From: Candidatus Nomurabacteria bacterium
GTDB taxonomy: Bacteria > Patescibacteriota > Minisyncoccia > Phycocordibacterales > Phycocordibacteraceae
Length of the DNA stretch: 54,839 nucleotides
Direction: 5' to 3'
Assembly (NCBI GenBank): GCA_943353835.1
Contig: CALRBA010000004.1
Coordinates: 1-54,839, forward strand
A model generated the notes under the pieces. It had not been told where the DNA came from and made no database searches. It saw only the letters and a program-made list of their open reading frames with translations. The translations under genes and the position numbers were made by a program. This document shows positions 40,310-49,214 of this stretch, in pieces; position 1 is the first letter of the stretch, and each line of letters begins with the position of its first letter.

Positions 40310-41584
40310 TTAATATTCGCGCAGAGAAACTTGGGCTTCAATTTTGCGGGCGAGGTCCAGAGCGACTTGGACCGCGATGAGTAGCGCCGTACCGCCTAGA
40401 ATAAGAGTTGTAACGCCAGTAAGACCCTGGATGATTGAGGGCGAGACAGCTATAAGGCCAAGAAAGCAGGCGCCGGGAAGCGTAACGCGGTTTACGACGT
40501 TACTGATGAACTCCTCAGTCTCACGGCCGGGGCGCACTCCAGGGACGAAGGCGCCGGACTTCTGTAGATTCTCCGCGACTCTATGCGGTTCAAAGGTGAC
40601 TGAAGTATAGAAATAGGTAAAGAGAATAACCAGAAGGAAGTAGACCGTGCCGTAATTCCACGTGTTTGACAAGAATCCCGTGTACCAGAGAGCGGCGCTT
40701 GAAGCAAAAGAAATTTTAAGTGCACCGAGCATAGACAGAACCATCTGTGGTACTAGGAGTAACGAGAGGGCGAAAATAATAGGAATAACACCGGCCTGCA
40801 GGAGACGAATCGGAAGATACGTTGCCGCATTCTGCGCCATAGCAGCACCACGCACTGCGCGCGCGTACGCGATTGGTATTGAACGTTCGGCATCAGATAC
40901 CACAACGACCGCATACATCATTGCAAGCGCGAGCACAATAAATCCTAGATAGCTCGGAATATTCGCGGCAGTCGCTGCAAAAAGAGTCTGCGAGATGCTG
41001 GAGGGCAGACCGGCGAGAATACCAGCGAGAATGATTAACGACACACCGTTGCCGATGCCGAATTCGGTCACCAACTCACCGAGCCACATAAGGAGAAGGG
41101 AGCCTGCGGTAATAAGTGCGATATTCGCAATGAGAGTAGTCGCGTCCAACTGCGGAATAACCCCCTGACTTTGAAGCAGGAATAGGAAGCCGACTCCCTG
41201 AAGAACAGCCATCGGAATTGTCAGAATTCTGCTCCACCCGATAAATTTAGCGCGGCCTGCTTCACCCTCCTCATGATACGCTTGTTTAATCTGCGGGAAA
41301 ATAATCGTACCCAATTGCATGATAATTGATGCGGTGATATAAGGACCGACTCCAAGCATCACTATTGAGAGTCGTTCCAGACCTCCGCCGGAAAATATGT
41401 TTAGGAGGCCTAGAAATTGGTTATTCGCGAAGAATGACGCGAGAGCTGTTTTATCAACACCAGGAATCGGTATCGCTGCGAGCACGCGGAAGAGAGCTAG
41501 GGCTCCTACAAGAAACAGTATGCGAAAGCGGATTTCAGGGTCGCTGAATGCGAGTTTTAGTTTGCGGATGAAAGTATTAATCAT
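40310..41584 (-). CDS. secY: Preprotein translocase subunit SecY
   Basis: 424 residues, ten membrane helices. FRVLAAIPIPGVD, the plug region (FSGGGLERLSIVMLGVGPYITASIIMQL) and the cytoplasmic loop VRGAAMAQNAATYLPIRLLQAGVIPIIFA are typical. Forms the protein-conducting channel with SecE and SecG (27320). Its start overlaps rplO by 8 nt. Confidence 0.97.
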   Translation of the reverse strand: MINTFIRKLKLAFSDPEIRFRILFLVGALALFRVLAAIPIPGVDKTALASFFANNQFLGLLNIFSGGGLERLSIVMLGVGPYITASIIMQLGTIIFPQIKQAYHEEGEAGRAKFIGWSRILTIPMAVLQGVGFLFLLQSQGVIPQLDATTLIANIALITAGSLLLMWLGELVTEFGIGNGVSLIILAGILAGLPSSISQTLFAATAANIPSYLGFIVLALAMMYAVVVVSDAERSIPIAYARAVRGAAMAQNAATYLPIRLLQAGVIPIIFALSLLLVPQMVLSMLGALKISFASSAALWYTGFLSNTWNYGTVYFLLVILFTYFYTSVTFEPHRVAENLQKSGAFVPGVRPGRETEEFISNVVNRVTLPGACFLGLIAVSPSIIQGLTGVTTLILGGTALLIAVQVALDLARKIEAQVSLREY

Positions 41585-42029
41585 GAATAGTTCCTCCTGC
41601 CTTTTGAATCGCGGTACGAGCGGATACGGAAAGAGTGCAACCTTTTACTATTAGCGCTTTCGTTAACTCTCCGGTACCGAGAATTTTCACAACAGGCGCA
41701 CGACCCTTCGCTCTACGCACCAAATCTCTGGCGAGAAGTGACGCCGGCGAAACGGTCTCGCCTGTCTTATACATCACCTCAAGTGCTGAAAGATTCACTG
41801 CCGAGACGGCTATGCGATTCGTTCTGACGGTGCGTGCGCGATTCTTGCCGTGTCCGCGGAGCTTTGGGAGCTTCTTGATTAGGTCGCGAACTTCCGGACG
41901 AATCTTGTGTCCGGCGCGCGCAGTCTGACCTTTTCCTCCTCTGCCGGATGTCTTACCACGCTTGCCTCCACGCCCTACCGGAGGGTTCTTCTTATTCTTA
42001 GTTCGCGGAGAAAATGAATGTAATTGCAT
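41577..42029 (-). CDS. rplO: Ribosomal protein L15
   Basis: 150 residues. The N-terminal Gly/Arg-rich arm (GRGGKRGKTSGRGGKGQTAR) and the C-terminal domain (VKILGTGELTKALIVKGCTLSVSA) are diagnostic. It directly follows rpsE; rpmD (L30), which normally lies between them, is missing, as in other CPR genomes. Confidence 0.95.
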   Translation of the reverse strand: MQLHSFSPRTKNKKNPPVGRGGKRGKTSGRGGKGQTARAGHKIRPEVRDLIKKLPKLRGHGKNRARTVRTNRIAVSAVNLSALEVMYKTGETVSPASLLARDLVRRAKGRAPVVKILGTGELTKALIVKGCTLSVSARTAIQKAGGTIHD

Positions 42030-42039
42030 GTTAAAAATA

Positions 42040-42708
42040 TTAAGATGCGCGAAGCTTCGCGAGCGCCTCTACTGTAGCTCTGGCGATTGTGAGTTTATTC
42101 TTGGAGCGTGTGTGAATCTTGGTTACGACGTCCGTTACGCCTGCGAGGTCAAGCACAGTGCGCACAGCTGAGCCGGCGACAAGACCACGTCCCTTTGAAG
42201 GAATAATTTCTACTGTGGAAGAGGCGTACTTAGTTGAAACCTGGTGTGGAATTGAGCCAGACTTGGTGCGGAGAACTGTGATAAGGTGACGTTTCGCATC
42301 GCGCACCGCTTTATCAATAGCGAGAGCGGTATCAATACCCTTCCCTAGACCTACGCCGACGCGACCCTTTTTGTCGCCGATAACGACGACGAGACTGAAG
42401 TTGAATCGCCGTCCGCCCGCCATGACACGTGCCACGCGTCGCGCGTCAATCGTGACCTGTTCAAACTCTCCGCGTTCGCGCGGAGCTCGACTACGATTAC
42501 CTCCTCTCGGCGAACGTCCGCGAATCGCTCCTCGGCCACCACCGCGTGCAATTACAGTCTTCGCCGCTGGTTCTGCGCCGACGCTTTCGGTCGGCGCTTC
42601 TATTTCTGACGTCGTAGCTGTTTCAACCTCCTCTTCCACGACAGATTCTGATGTCACGATCACATCTGCGACCTCTTGTATTATTTCTTTTTCCACTGGT
42701 GTAGTCAT
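42040..42708 (-). CDS. rpsE: Ribosomal protein S5 with acidic N-terminal extension
   Basis: 222 residues versus about 166. The core starts near residue 75 (FEQVTIDARRVARVMAGGRRFNFS) and has GRVGVGLGKGIDTALAIDKA and the RGLVAGSAVRTVLDLAGVTDV motif. The extra N-terminus is first acidic (Glu/Val/Thr-rich, about 1-45) then Arg/Gly-rich. A palindrome in the extension (about 42575-42597) encodes ESVGAE. Confidence 0.94.
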   Translation of the reverse strand: MTTPVEKEIIQEVADVIVTSESVVEEEVETATTSEIEAPTESVGAEPAAKTVIARGGGRGAIRGRSPRGGNRSRAPRERGEFEQVTIDARRVARVMAGGRRFNFSLVVVIGDKKGRVGVGLGKGIDTALAIDKAVRDAKRHLITVLRTKSGSIPHQVSTKYASSTVEIIPSKGRGLVAGSAVRTVLDLAGVTDVVTKIHTRSKNKLTIARATVEALAKLRAS

Positions 42709-42717
42709 ATTATGTAT

Positions 42718-43068
42718 TTAAAATGTGAGACCGCCTTCGCGAGCCGCATCGGCAAGAGATTTCACCTGGCCTCCGTAACGGTAGCCGCCACGATCAAAAA
42801 CGACTGCCTTGATTCCCGCCACCTTCGCCTTCTCTGCGATAGCAGAGCCGACAGAAGTTGCCTGCTTGGACTGCGCTCCGGGAAACTCTCGGCCATGTGC
42901 GGCGGCAAGCGTCTTACCGACGGTGTCGTCTATGAGCTGTGCAGAGACAAAGCGATTACTACGGAATACCGCGAGGCGCGGTCGCTCCAATGTTCCCTTA
43001 ATCGTCGCACGCACGCGTGCGTGCCTACGTTTTCGCAATTCGCTATTTGATTTTGGTTTGTGGTTCAT
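42718..43068 (-). CDS. rplR: Ribosomal protein L18
   Basis: 116 residues. [70 protein letters not shown] are hallmark. Binds 5S rRNA. Between rplF and rpsE in standard order, with 3 and 9 nt gaps. Confidence 0.95.
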   Translation of the reverse strand: MNHKPKSNSELRKRRHARVRATIKGTLERPRLAVFRSNRFVSAQLIDDTVGKTLAAAHGREFPGAQSKQATSVGSAIAEKAKVAGIKAVVFDRGGYRYGGQVKSLADAAREGGLTF

Positions 43069-43071
43069 ATA

Positions 43072-43602
43072 TTAAACGGCTTTCTTGCCCTGCTTACGGC
43101 GGATTACTTCACCATCGTAGTGAATCCCCTTGCCGAGATACGGTTCCGGTGGCTTCACTCTACGAACGTTCGCGGCGAACTGTCCGACCGACTCTTTGTT
43201 TGAACTCGTGATAGTCATATTATTTTTCTCAACCGTCACCGTAACATCCTCCGGTATCGCGAGTGGTACCGTGTGCGAGAACCCGACCGTGAGCACAAAG
43301 TCTTTACCTTTGACCTCCATTCTATATCCAACGCCATCAAGTATGAGTTTCTTCATATACGGCGTCTCTACTCCATGTACCATATTCTTCACGTGCGATG
43401 CGAATGTGCCGGTGAGAGCTTTGGCGAGGCGTGAACTATTCTTCGGTGTGACCATCACTCCATCCTCTACAACAGCGATATCAATAGAAGGGTGCACGCG
43501 TTTCGTGAGGGTACCCTTCGTACCTTTTACAGAAAGCACCCCACCATCTACTGAAACAGCAGTCTTTCCTATTGATATCGGTTTCTTTGCGAGACGGCTC
43601 AT
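43072..43602 (-). CDS. rplF: Ribosomal protein L6
   Basis: 176 residues from ATG 43602 (MSRLAKKPISI). Two L6 repeats, the second with the signature PEPYLGKGIHYDGEVIRRKQGKKA. Binds near the sarcin-ricin loop and the factor-binding site. Confidence 0.95.
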   Translation of the reverse strand: MSRLAKKPISIGKTAVSVDGGVLSVKGTKGTLTKRVHPSIDIAVVEDGVMVTPKNSSRLAKALTGTFASHVKNMVHGVETPYMKKLILDGVGYRMEVKGKDFVLTVGFSHTVPLAIPEDVTVTVEKNNMTITSSNKESVGQFAANVRRVKPPEPYLGKGIHYDGEVIRRKQGKKAV

Positions 43603-43604
43603 AA

Positions 43605-44009
43605 TTACCAAATTTCAAACAACTCTTCTCCGCCGACCCGCATCTTACGCGCTTCCGCGTCAGAAATTATTCCTGAGGGAGAGGATATAATACGCGCGCC
43701 AGTCCCTCCCTTTACCTTGTGTACAGAAGTATGTGGAGCGTAGAGCCGTCGACCCGGCTTACTGATGCGCTTCACACCGCGCAACTTTGCATTATCTCGC
43801 TCATCGTAGGCGAGAGTGACGACCAGTGTCTTCTTCACACTCTCTTCGTCCTTCACATCCGTTGTGACAGTCGCTATGAATCCTAGCTCCTTCAATTTTT
43901 TCGCGATAGCGAGCAGGTGACCCGAGTACGGTGCCGAGACATCGCGCTTACCGATCATAGCGGCATTCTGCAAACGAATTATGAAGTCTCCAACGCGGTC
44001 AGTTACCAT
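43605..44009 (-). CDS. rpsH: Ribosomal protein S8
   Basis: 134 residues from ATG 44009 (MVTDRVGDFIIRLQNA); the frame upstream overlaps rpsN and has no homology. C-terminal ISSPSGIISDAEARKMRVGGEELFEIW is the S8 signature. In E. coli S8 represses the spc operon by binding its mRNA. Confidence 0.95.
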   Translation of the reverse strand: MVTDRVGDFIIRLQNAAMIGKRDVSAPYSGHLLAIAKKLKELGFIATVTTDVKDEESVKKTLVVTLAYDERDNAKLRGVKRISKPGRRLYAPHTSVHKVKGGTGARIISSPSGIISDAEARKMRVGGEELFEIW

Positions 44010-44013
44010 ACAA

Positions 44014-44283
44014 TTACCAAGATGCTTTCTTAACCCCTGGGATCTTCCCCTCTCGGGCGAGCTCTCTGAACTGAATGCGAGACAGGCCGAAGGTACGCAT
44101 ATAGCCACGAGAGCGACCTGTTATCGCACAGCGGTTCTTAAGCCGTACCGGCGAGGAATTCCTCGGGAGCGCTTGCAGACCTTCAGAGTCACCAGCCAAT
44201 TTCAAAGCCGCACGCTTAACCGCGTACTTCTTAACGAGTTTCTGCTTCTTAGCAAGTCTCGCCAATTGGGATGCTTTTGCCAT
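44014..44283 (-). CDS. rpsN: Ribosomal protein S14, zinc-free type
   Basis: 89 residues from ATG 44283. It lacks the CxxC pairs of zinc S14 (one Cys only, [27 protein letters not shown]), and is of the longer zinc-independent type. [11 protein letters not shown] ends the protein as usual. Confidence 0.95.
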   Translation of the reverse strand: MAKASQLARLAKKQKLVKKYAVKRAALKLAGDSEGLQALPRNSSPVRLKNRCAITGRSRGYMRTFGLSRIQFRELAREGKIPGVKKASW

Positions 44284-44328
44284 AGGATGAGTAAAAATAA
44301 AGCCCCTGAGGAGCGTCATTACAGACTA

Positions 44329-44880
44329 TCAGCGTTTTACGTCCAAGTCAACGATAAGCGGCATGCCGAGGTGGCGGAAGAACGCTTCGGCCTCTGGCTT
44401 GCTCTTGGCATTGGTCACGAGGGTGACCGCGAGGCCGAAGACATCCTTAAGGTCTTCGTCAGAGGTCTCGGGGAATATTGTGTTCTCCTTGAGTCCAATC
44501 GTCATGTTACCCATATAATCAATAGACGAGGCCTTGAGCCCGCGGAAGTCGCGCGTGCGCGGAAGGGCGATGTGGATTAGCTTATCTACAAAGTAGTACA
44601 TGCGAGCTCCACGGAGCGTAACCTGCATTCCAACAGTGTCACCTTCGCGAACTTTAAAAGATGCGATGGAAATGCGTGATGGTCGAAGAGATGGCTTCTG
44701 ACCAGTAATCTTAGCGAGGCGGTTTTCAATAATCTCTAATTGTTTCTTGTCGCGTTTCGAACCCACTCCAGAAGAAACGACGACTTTTACTATGCGCGGA
44801 CCCTGCATCGTGCTCGTGTAGCCGAATGTATCCGCGAGTGCCTGATATGCTTCTTGCTGTCTTTGTTTAGTGATAGACAT
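44329..44880 (-). CDS. rplE: Ribosomal protein L5
   Basis: 183 residues. RIVKVVVSSGVGSKRDKK, ITGQKPSLRPSRISIASFKVREGDTVGMQVTLRG and FLRHLGMPL-type C-terminus identify L5, which binds 5S rRNA and the P-site tRNA. 45 nt before rpsN and 3 nt after rplX. Confidence 0.95.
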   Translation of the reverse strand: MSITKQRQQEAYQALADTFGYTSTMQGPRIVKVVVSSGVGSKRDKKQLEIIENRLAKITGQKPSLRPSRISIASFKVREGDTVGMQVTLRGARMYYFVDKLIHIALPRTRDFRGLKASSIDYMGNMTIGLKENTIFPETSDEDLKDVFGLAVTLVTNAKSKPEAEAFFRHLGMPLIVDLDVKR

Positions 44881-44883
44881 AAA

Positions 44884-45102
44884 TTATTTATCTATTTTTG
44901 CGACATTCGAGACGTTGATTGGACGAGACTTTTCTATTATTCGACCAACCTTTCCAGCAGAACCCTTCATATGACGCTTGTATAGTGCAATGCCTTCTAC
45001 AATAATTGTATTTTTGCGAGGGAACGCGCGCAGAACAACACCAGACTTGTTCTTATCCTTTCCTGATATCACTCTCACCTTGTCTCCTTTTTTAATTTTC
45101 AT
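44884..45102 (-). CDS. rplX: Ribosomal protein L24, short form
   Basis: 72 residues compared with about 100 in most bacteria. The KOW motif [21 protein letters not shown] and the loop [14 protein letters not shown] are intact; the C-terminal part is missing. It initiates large-subunit assembly at the 5' end of 23S rRNA. Confidence 0.93.
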   Translation of the reverse strand: MKIKKGDKVRVISGKDKNKSGVVLRAFPRKNTIIVEGIALYKRHMKGSAGKVGRIIEKSRPINVSNVAKIDK

Positions 45103-45128
45103 AGCTTTAATTTACCAGGGCTTCGCGG

Positions 45129-45506
45129 TTATACGACCTCAGGAGCGAGAGACACGATATTGTGCCACCCCATCAAGGAGAGCTCTCGAGGTACCGGACC
45201 GAAGATACGGTTTCCTTTTGGTCCCATCTCCTTACCCTGCTTCTCAATAAGCACGACCGCATTCTCATCAAAGCGGATGTATGAGCCATCCTTTCGTGCG
45301 AATGGCTTCGTCTGGCGTACTACAACAGCGCGGAAGATGTCTTTTTTCTTTACCGCCTTGCGCGGCTCGGCTGTCTGAATTGATAGAACGACCACATCTC
45401 CAATTCCCGAGTAGCGACGCTTGGACCCACCAAGCACTTTGAAGATGCGCCCGATTTTACCGCCGGAATTATCTGCTATCGCTACGATGGATCGGTCCTG
45501 CAACAT
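45129..45506 (-). CDS. rplN: Ribosomal protein L14
   Basis: 125 residues. MLQDRSIVAIADNSGGKIGRIFKVLGG and the C-terminal GNRIFGPVPREL are diagnostic. At the interface to the small subunit; binding site of RsfS. Standard position between rpsQ and rplX. Confidence 0.96.
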   Translation of the reverse strand: MLQDRSIVAIADNSGGKIGRIFKVLGGSKRRYSGIGDVVVLSIQTAEPRKAVKKKDIFRAVVVRQTKPFARKDGSYIRFDENAVVLIEKQGKEMGPKGNRIFGPVPRELSLMGWHNIVSLAPEVV

Positions 45507-45508
45507 AT

Positions 45509-45787
45509 TTAATTGTCGGTACCGGTTTCAACCGGTACGGTCTTCGTCGCATCAATCGCGAAGCTCTTCAGCTTGGAGATTGGCCGTGTCGCCACTATGG
45601 TAACGGTGTCGCCAACTTTTACAGAGTTCCCTGGGTCATGTGCGAGATACTTCTTGGAACGTACGAAATATTTCTTGTACTTCGCGTTCTTCACATATCG
45701 GTCCACGCGAACCGTGGCAGTATCCTTCATAGCCGTCTTCACGACGATTCCGACGAATGATTGGGGACGAGTAGTTTTTTGTTCCAT
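45509..45787 (-). CDS. rpsQ: Ribosomal protein S17
   Basis: 92 residues from ATG 45787. FVGIVVKTAMKDTATVRVDRYVKNAKYKKYFVRSKKYLAHD and VKVGDTVTIVATRPISKLKSF identify S17. Binds the 5' domain of 16S rRNA. Confidence 0.95.
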   Translation of the reverse strand: MEQKTTRPQSFVGIVVKTAMKDTATVRVDRYVKNAKYKKYFVRSKKYLAHDPGNSVKVGDTVTIVATRPISKLKSFAIDATKTVPVETGTDN

Positions 45788-45791
45788 AAAT

Positions 45792-45986
45792 TTATTTGGT
45801 CGCACGTGCGTGCTGTTCAGTAAGTACACGAGCTATCGCTATACGGTGATTGCGCTTCGCGTTCGGATTCTTGGCGCGCGCGCCAGCCGCAGAGAATCGT
45901 TCTGTGCGTAACGTCTCACGCGTATCAGCGAGAATTTTGATAAGCTCCGCGTCTGTTCTTGTTGTCATAGTATCTTTTTTTGTCAT
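45792..45986 (-). CDS. rpmC: Ribosomal protein L29
   Basis: 64 residues (58 if the ATG at 45968 is used). DAELIKILADTRETLRTERFSAA and NPNAKRNHRIAIARVLTEQ match L29, which lines the exit tunnel rim and helps bind trigger factor and SRP. Between rplP and rpsQ as usual. Confidence 0.9.
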   Translation of the reverse strand: MTKKDTMTTRTDAELIKILADTRETLRTERFSAAGARAKNPNAKRNHRIAIARVLTEQHARATK

Positions 45987-46007
45987 ACAAATGGAGAAAA
46001 AGCAAAT

Positions 46008-46427
46008 TTATCGTGCGATTATTGACGTTCTGACCGGCAGTTTCATCCCAGCCTGACGCAGATGTGCGCGAGCGATATCTTCTGGAACACCGTCAATTTC
46101 AAAGAGGACACGGCCAGGGCGCACCTCAAAGACGTAGTGCTTCGGGTCGCCCTTACCGCTACCCATTCCAACTTCTGCCGGTTTGGCTGTAACCGGACGG
46201 TCGGGGAAGATGCGTATCCAAAACTTACCAGTCTTCGCAGTCGCGCGCGTGATGACCTTGCGAGCAGATTCAATCTGGTTGCTGGTGATGCGTGCGCTCG
46301 TGAGCGCCTTAAGCCCGAAGGAGCCGAAGGCGACCGTGGTGCCGCGCGTCTCGGGACGACTGAGACGCTTAAGGCTCTTCCGCTGTGTCTGCCACTTTCT
46401 GTGCTTAACTTTTTTGGGAAATAACAT
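46008..46427 (-). CDS. rplP: Ribosomal protein L16
   Basis: 139 residues. MLFPKKVKHRKWQTQR, FGSFGLKALTSARITSNQIESARKVITR, and MGSGKGDPKHYVFEVRPGRVLFEIDGV are diagnostic. Near the A-site of the large subunit. Confidence 0.96.
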   Translation of the reverse strand: MLFPKKVKHRKWQTQRKSLKRLSRPETRGTTVAFGSFGLKALTSARITSNQIESARKVITRATAKTGKFWIRIFPDRPVTAKPAEVGMGSGKGDPKHYVFEVRPGRVLFEIDGVPEDIARAHLRQAGMKLPVRTSIIAR

Positions 46428-46437
46428 ACAAAAATAA

Positions 46438-47118
46438 TTAGCTCGCTACCTTTGCCTTCTTTTCTTCATACTTATCACCACGGTATATCCATACCTTGAT
46501 GCCAATGACACCATACGGAAGGTATGCCTGCTCATGTGCGAAATCTATGTCGGCGCGAAAGGTCTGGAGCGGGATTCTGCCCTTCTTCAATTCCTCCTTA
46601 CGACTCATCTCTGCACCGCCGAGACGGCCCGAGAGCGCGATTCGCACTCCCTCTACCTCGCGCGCAGCTATAACCTTCTCCACCGTCTGCTTAAGCACAC
46701 GGCGGAAGGGCATGCGCTTCTCCAACCCTTCAGCAATCATGTATGCAACTATGGCAGCATCAGTCTCTGGCTGGCGCACTTCAACAATATCAAACTTCAA
46801 TACGCGGCGATCAGTCGGTGCTATTTTACGCACCATATTGGAAAGCTCCTTGCGCAACTTCACCGCGTTCTCGCCAGAACGCCCGATAACGAGACCCGGA
46901 CGACCAGTAGCTAGAATAACGCGCAACTCGCTCGCAGAGCGCTCTATCTCAATACCGCTCGTGTAGGTACCACGCAATTTCTTCGTGAGGAAACGGCGAA
47001 GAAGTTCGTCCACCTTGATGTTCTCGCGATAACTCTTTTTGTCAGCGGCGAACCATCGGCTCTTCCAGTCTCGGATGATGCCGAGACGGTGCGCATACGG
47101 ATGTACAATGTGTGTCAT
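46438..47118 (-). CDS. rpsC: Ribosomal protein S3
   Basis: 226 residues. KH domain (VILATGRPGLVIGRSGENAVKLRKEL) and C-terminal domain (GVRIALSGRLGGAEMSRKEELKKGRIPLQTFRADIDFA). At the mRNA entry tunnel. Begins 1 nt after rplV ends. Confidence 0.96.
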   Translation of the reverse strand: MTHIVHPYAHRLGIIRDWKSRWFAADKKSYRENIKVDELLRRFLTKKLRGTYTSGIEIERSASELRVILATGRPGLVIGRSGENAVKLRKELSNMVRKIAPTDRRVLKFDIVEVRQPETDAAIVAYMIAEGLEKRMPFRRVLKQTVEKVIAAREVEGVRIALSGRLGGAEMSRKEELKKGRIPLQTFRADIDFAHEQAYLPYGVIGIKVWIYRGDKYEEKKAKVAS

Positions 47119-47119
47119 A

Positions 47120-47479
47120 TTATTTTTCGGATTTCGTGCTTCGTGCTTCGTGCTTTTGTGACGCGAGCGTCACAATCATACGGCTCTTACGACGACGAAT
47201 CATAGAGGCGCGACCAAATGCTCTCGGCATATACTTCTTCAACATTCCGGCACTTTCAACAGTAATTGCTTTCACAATCATGTCGTCAGGATTTTCTCCC
47301 TTCTCTTTTGCATTGGCTACTGCACTCTTGATGAGTTTCGCGATAGGTTCTGACGCGCGCTTCGGTAGAAACTGGAGAATCGCGAGCGCCGACTGAATCT
47401 TCTTACCCTTCACAAGCTCCGTCACTAGACGTACCTTGCGCGGTGGTTGATTATGACTCTTGAGAGTTGCCGTCGTCAT
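47120..47479 (-). CDS. rplV: Ribosomal protein L22
   Basis: 119 residues. PPRKVRLVTELVKGKKIQSALAILQFLPKRASEPIAKLIKSAVANA and the beta-hairpin MPRAFGRASMIRRRKSRMIV that lines the exit tunnel are present. Standard place between rpsS and rpsC. Confidence 0.96.
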   Translation of the reverse strand: MTTATLKSHNQPPRKVRLVTELVKGKKIQSALAILQFLPKRASEPIAKLIKSAVANAKEKGENPDDMIVKAITVESAGMLKKYMPRAFGRASMIRRRKSRMIVTLASQKHEARSTKSEK

Positions 47480-47482
47480 ATA

Positions 47483-47836
47483 TTATTTTTTCGCGACTGG
47501 TGCAACAGCTGCTGGAGTCTTCGCGGCATTTGCAGAAGCAATTTCAGCCTCCTGCTTCTTCATCTCCATCTCCTTCTGCATCTTACCGCCGTGACGTACG
47601 AACTTTTTGGTCGGCGAGAACTCGCCGAGGCGGTGCCCCACCATCTCTTCAGACACGAGTACCTCCAGGTGCGACTTACCGTTATGGACACCGAGCGTGA
47701 ACCCGATCATCTCGGGGCTTATCTGGCTCCGGCGCGCCCACGTCTTAATAACCCCTGCCGTGGCGGGCTTTAAATTTTTGACCTTCTTGAGGAGCTTGGC
47801 GTCCACAAAGGGCCCTTTCTTAAGTGAGCGACTCAT
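47483..47836 (-). CDS. rpsS: Ribosomal protein S19 with C-terminal tail
   Basis: 117 residues from ATG 47836, against about 92. [19 protein letters not shown] and [35 protein letters not shown] identify it. The extra C-terminus is Lys/Met/Glu then Ala-rich ([13 protein letters not shown]). It starts a new transcription unit: a good promoter lies 33 nt upstream, in the gap after rplB. Confidence 0.95.
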   Translation of the reverse strand: MSRSLKKGPFVDAKLLKKVKNLKPATAGVIKTWARRSQISPEMIGFTLGVHNGKSHLEVLVSEEMVGHRLGEFSPTKKFVRHGGKMQKEMEMKKQEAEIASANAAKTPAAVAPVAKK

Positions 47837-47868
47837 GTAATTAAAAACGCGCTGTGCGCGGTAGTTCA

Positions 47869-47897
47869 AAGATACAGGAAGTCATATCCAGAGTCAA
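47869..47897 (-). promoter_or_regulatory. Promoter of the rpsS-to-secY ribosomal unit
   Basis: Minus strand: TTGACT (47897-47892), 17-bp spacer, TATCTT (47874-47869), about 33 nt before rpsS. It lies in the 139-nt gap between rplB and rpsS, where E. coli has a 16-base gap and no promoter. Confidence 0.65.
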
Positions 47898-47975
47898 TGT
47901 ACCGTCACCAAACACCCTCATAATTCCTACTCAATTCCAGAACCTTGACAGATTGCGTAATGCATGTGAGTGGCG

Positions 47976-48824
47976 TTACGCCTTTCTATTCTTCCCCACT
48001 TTGCGGCGGGTGACGATGAAGACGTTACTGTACTTCTTCGGCGTTCGGGTCTTCTGACCTTTACCAGAGGGCTTACCCCACGCAGTTTTCGCGCGGCGGA
48101 GCCCGCGGCCCTGCTTGCCTTCACCACCGCCGTGCGGGTGGTCAACAGGGTTCATAGCCGTACCGCGCACGGTCGGGCGGATACCCATCCAGCGCGAGCG
48201 ACCGGCCTTGCCGATGACGACGAGATTATTCTCTTCGTTGCCGACCGTACCGATAGATGCATAGCAGAGATCAGAGACTTTACGAATTTCAGTTGAAGGC
48301 AGTTTTATTTGGGCATAACCGGCGTCGTGCGCGACGACCTCGGCGAAGTTACCCGCAGAACGGACGAGATTCGCGCCCGCGCCTGGAGAGAGTTCAATAT
48401 TGTATACAAAGGTGCCAACCGGTATCTTACCGAGCGGCATACGATTCCCCACCGTGAGTGGTACGTCTTCGCCAACTAGAAATGTAGAACCTACTTTCAC
48501 TTCCTTCGGCAAGATGACATAGCGTCGCTCACCATCGCGGTAGAGCGCGAGCCCAATGAAAGCCGAGCGAAACGGATCATATTCAACGGTCTCTATCTTC
48601 GCCGGAACGTTTTTCTTATTGTACTTAAAATCAACGTCGCGGAAACGCTTCTTGTGCCCGCCGCCCTGGTGACGCGTCGTTATACGGCCAAATGCGTTTC
48701 TACCGCCTTGGCTACTCTTCTTCTTCAATAACGGCTTATGTGGAGAATCGCCAGAGAGGAGTTCTCTGTACGGAAGAGTTGTCATGTGACGACGGCTTTT
48801 GGATGTTGGTTTGTATGTCTTCAT
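47976..48824 (-). CDS. rplB: Ribosomal protein L2
   Basis: 282 residues. GRNAFGRITTRHQGGGHKKRFR, the GxxxxVEYDPFRSAFIGL region and the peptidyl-transferase motif RGTAMNPVDHPHGGGEGK are intact. Primary 23S binder, needed for peptidyl transfer. Last gene of the rplC-rplD-rplW-rplB unit. Confidence 0.97.
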   Translation of the reverse strand: MKTYKPTSKSRRHMTTLPYRELLSGDSPHKPLLKKKSSQGGRNAFGRITTRHQGGGHKKRFRDVDFKYNKKNVPAKIETVEYDPFRSAFIGLALYRDGERRYVILPKEVKVGSTFLVGEDVPLTVGNRMPLGKIPVGTFVYNIELSPGAGANLVRSAGNFAEVVAHDAGYAQIKLPSTEIRKVSDLCYASIGTVGNEENNLVVIGKAGRSRWMGIRPTVRGTAMNPVDHPHGGGEGKQGRGLRRAKTAWGKPSGKGQKTRTPKKYSNVFIVTRRKVGKNRKA

Positions 48825-48830
48825 AAAATA

Positions 48831-49208
48831 TTAGGAAAATTTTATCGTCTCACCCTTGTTCAGATACACATATGCCTTACGGCGTGCGACGCGAGAGCCG
48901 ACACCGCGCTTGGTGCGCATCGCCTTCTTCTTCGCCGGCAGATTCACTATGCGAATCTTCTTTGGAGTTACCTTGTATATCTCCTTGATCGCACCAGCAA
49001 TTTCAGCCTTAGTCGCGCGAGTAGAGACGCCAAATGTATAGACGCCCTTCTCTGTTACGATAAGCGCCTTCTCCGAGAACCACGGGGCACGAATTATGTC
49101 ATGTGCTACTCCGTCAGCAGATATCTTCGCACGAGCAACATGCTTCTTCGCATCTGCTTTCGCAGATTTCTCTTTCTTACTACCTATTTTTTTACCGAAG
49201 AGTGCCAT
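48831..49208 (-). CDS. rplW: Ribosomal protein L23
   Basis: 125 residues; a Lys/Ala-rich N-terminal extension of about 30 precedes the core (IIRAPWFSEKALIVTEKGVYTFGV, EIAGAIKEIYKVTPKKIRIVNLP). Docking site for trigger factor at the tunnel exit. 6 nt gaps on each side. Confidence 0.94.
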   Translation of the reverse strand: MALFGKKIGSKKEKSAKADAKKHVARAKISADGVAHDIIRAPWFSEKALIVTEKGVYTFGVSTRATKAEIAGAIKEIYKVTPKKIRIVNLPAKKKAMRTKRGVGSRVARRKAYVYLNKGETIKFS

Positions 49209-49214
49209 ACAAAA

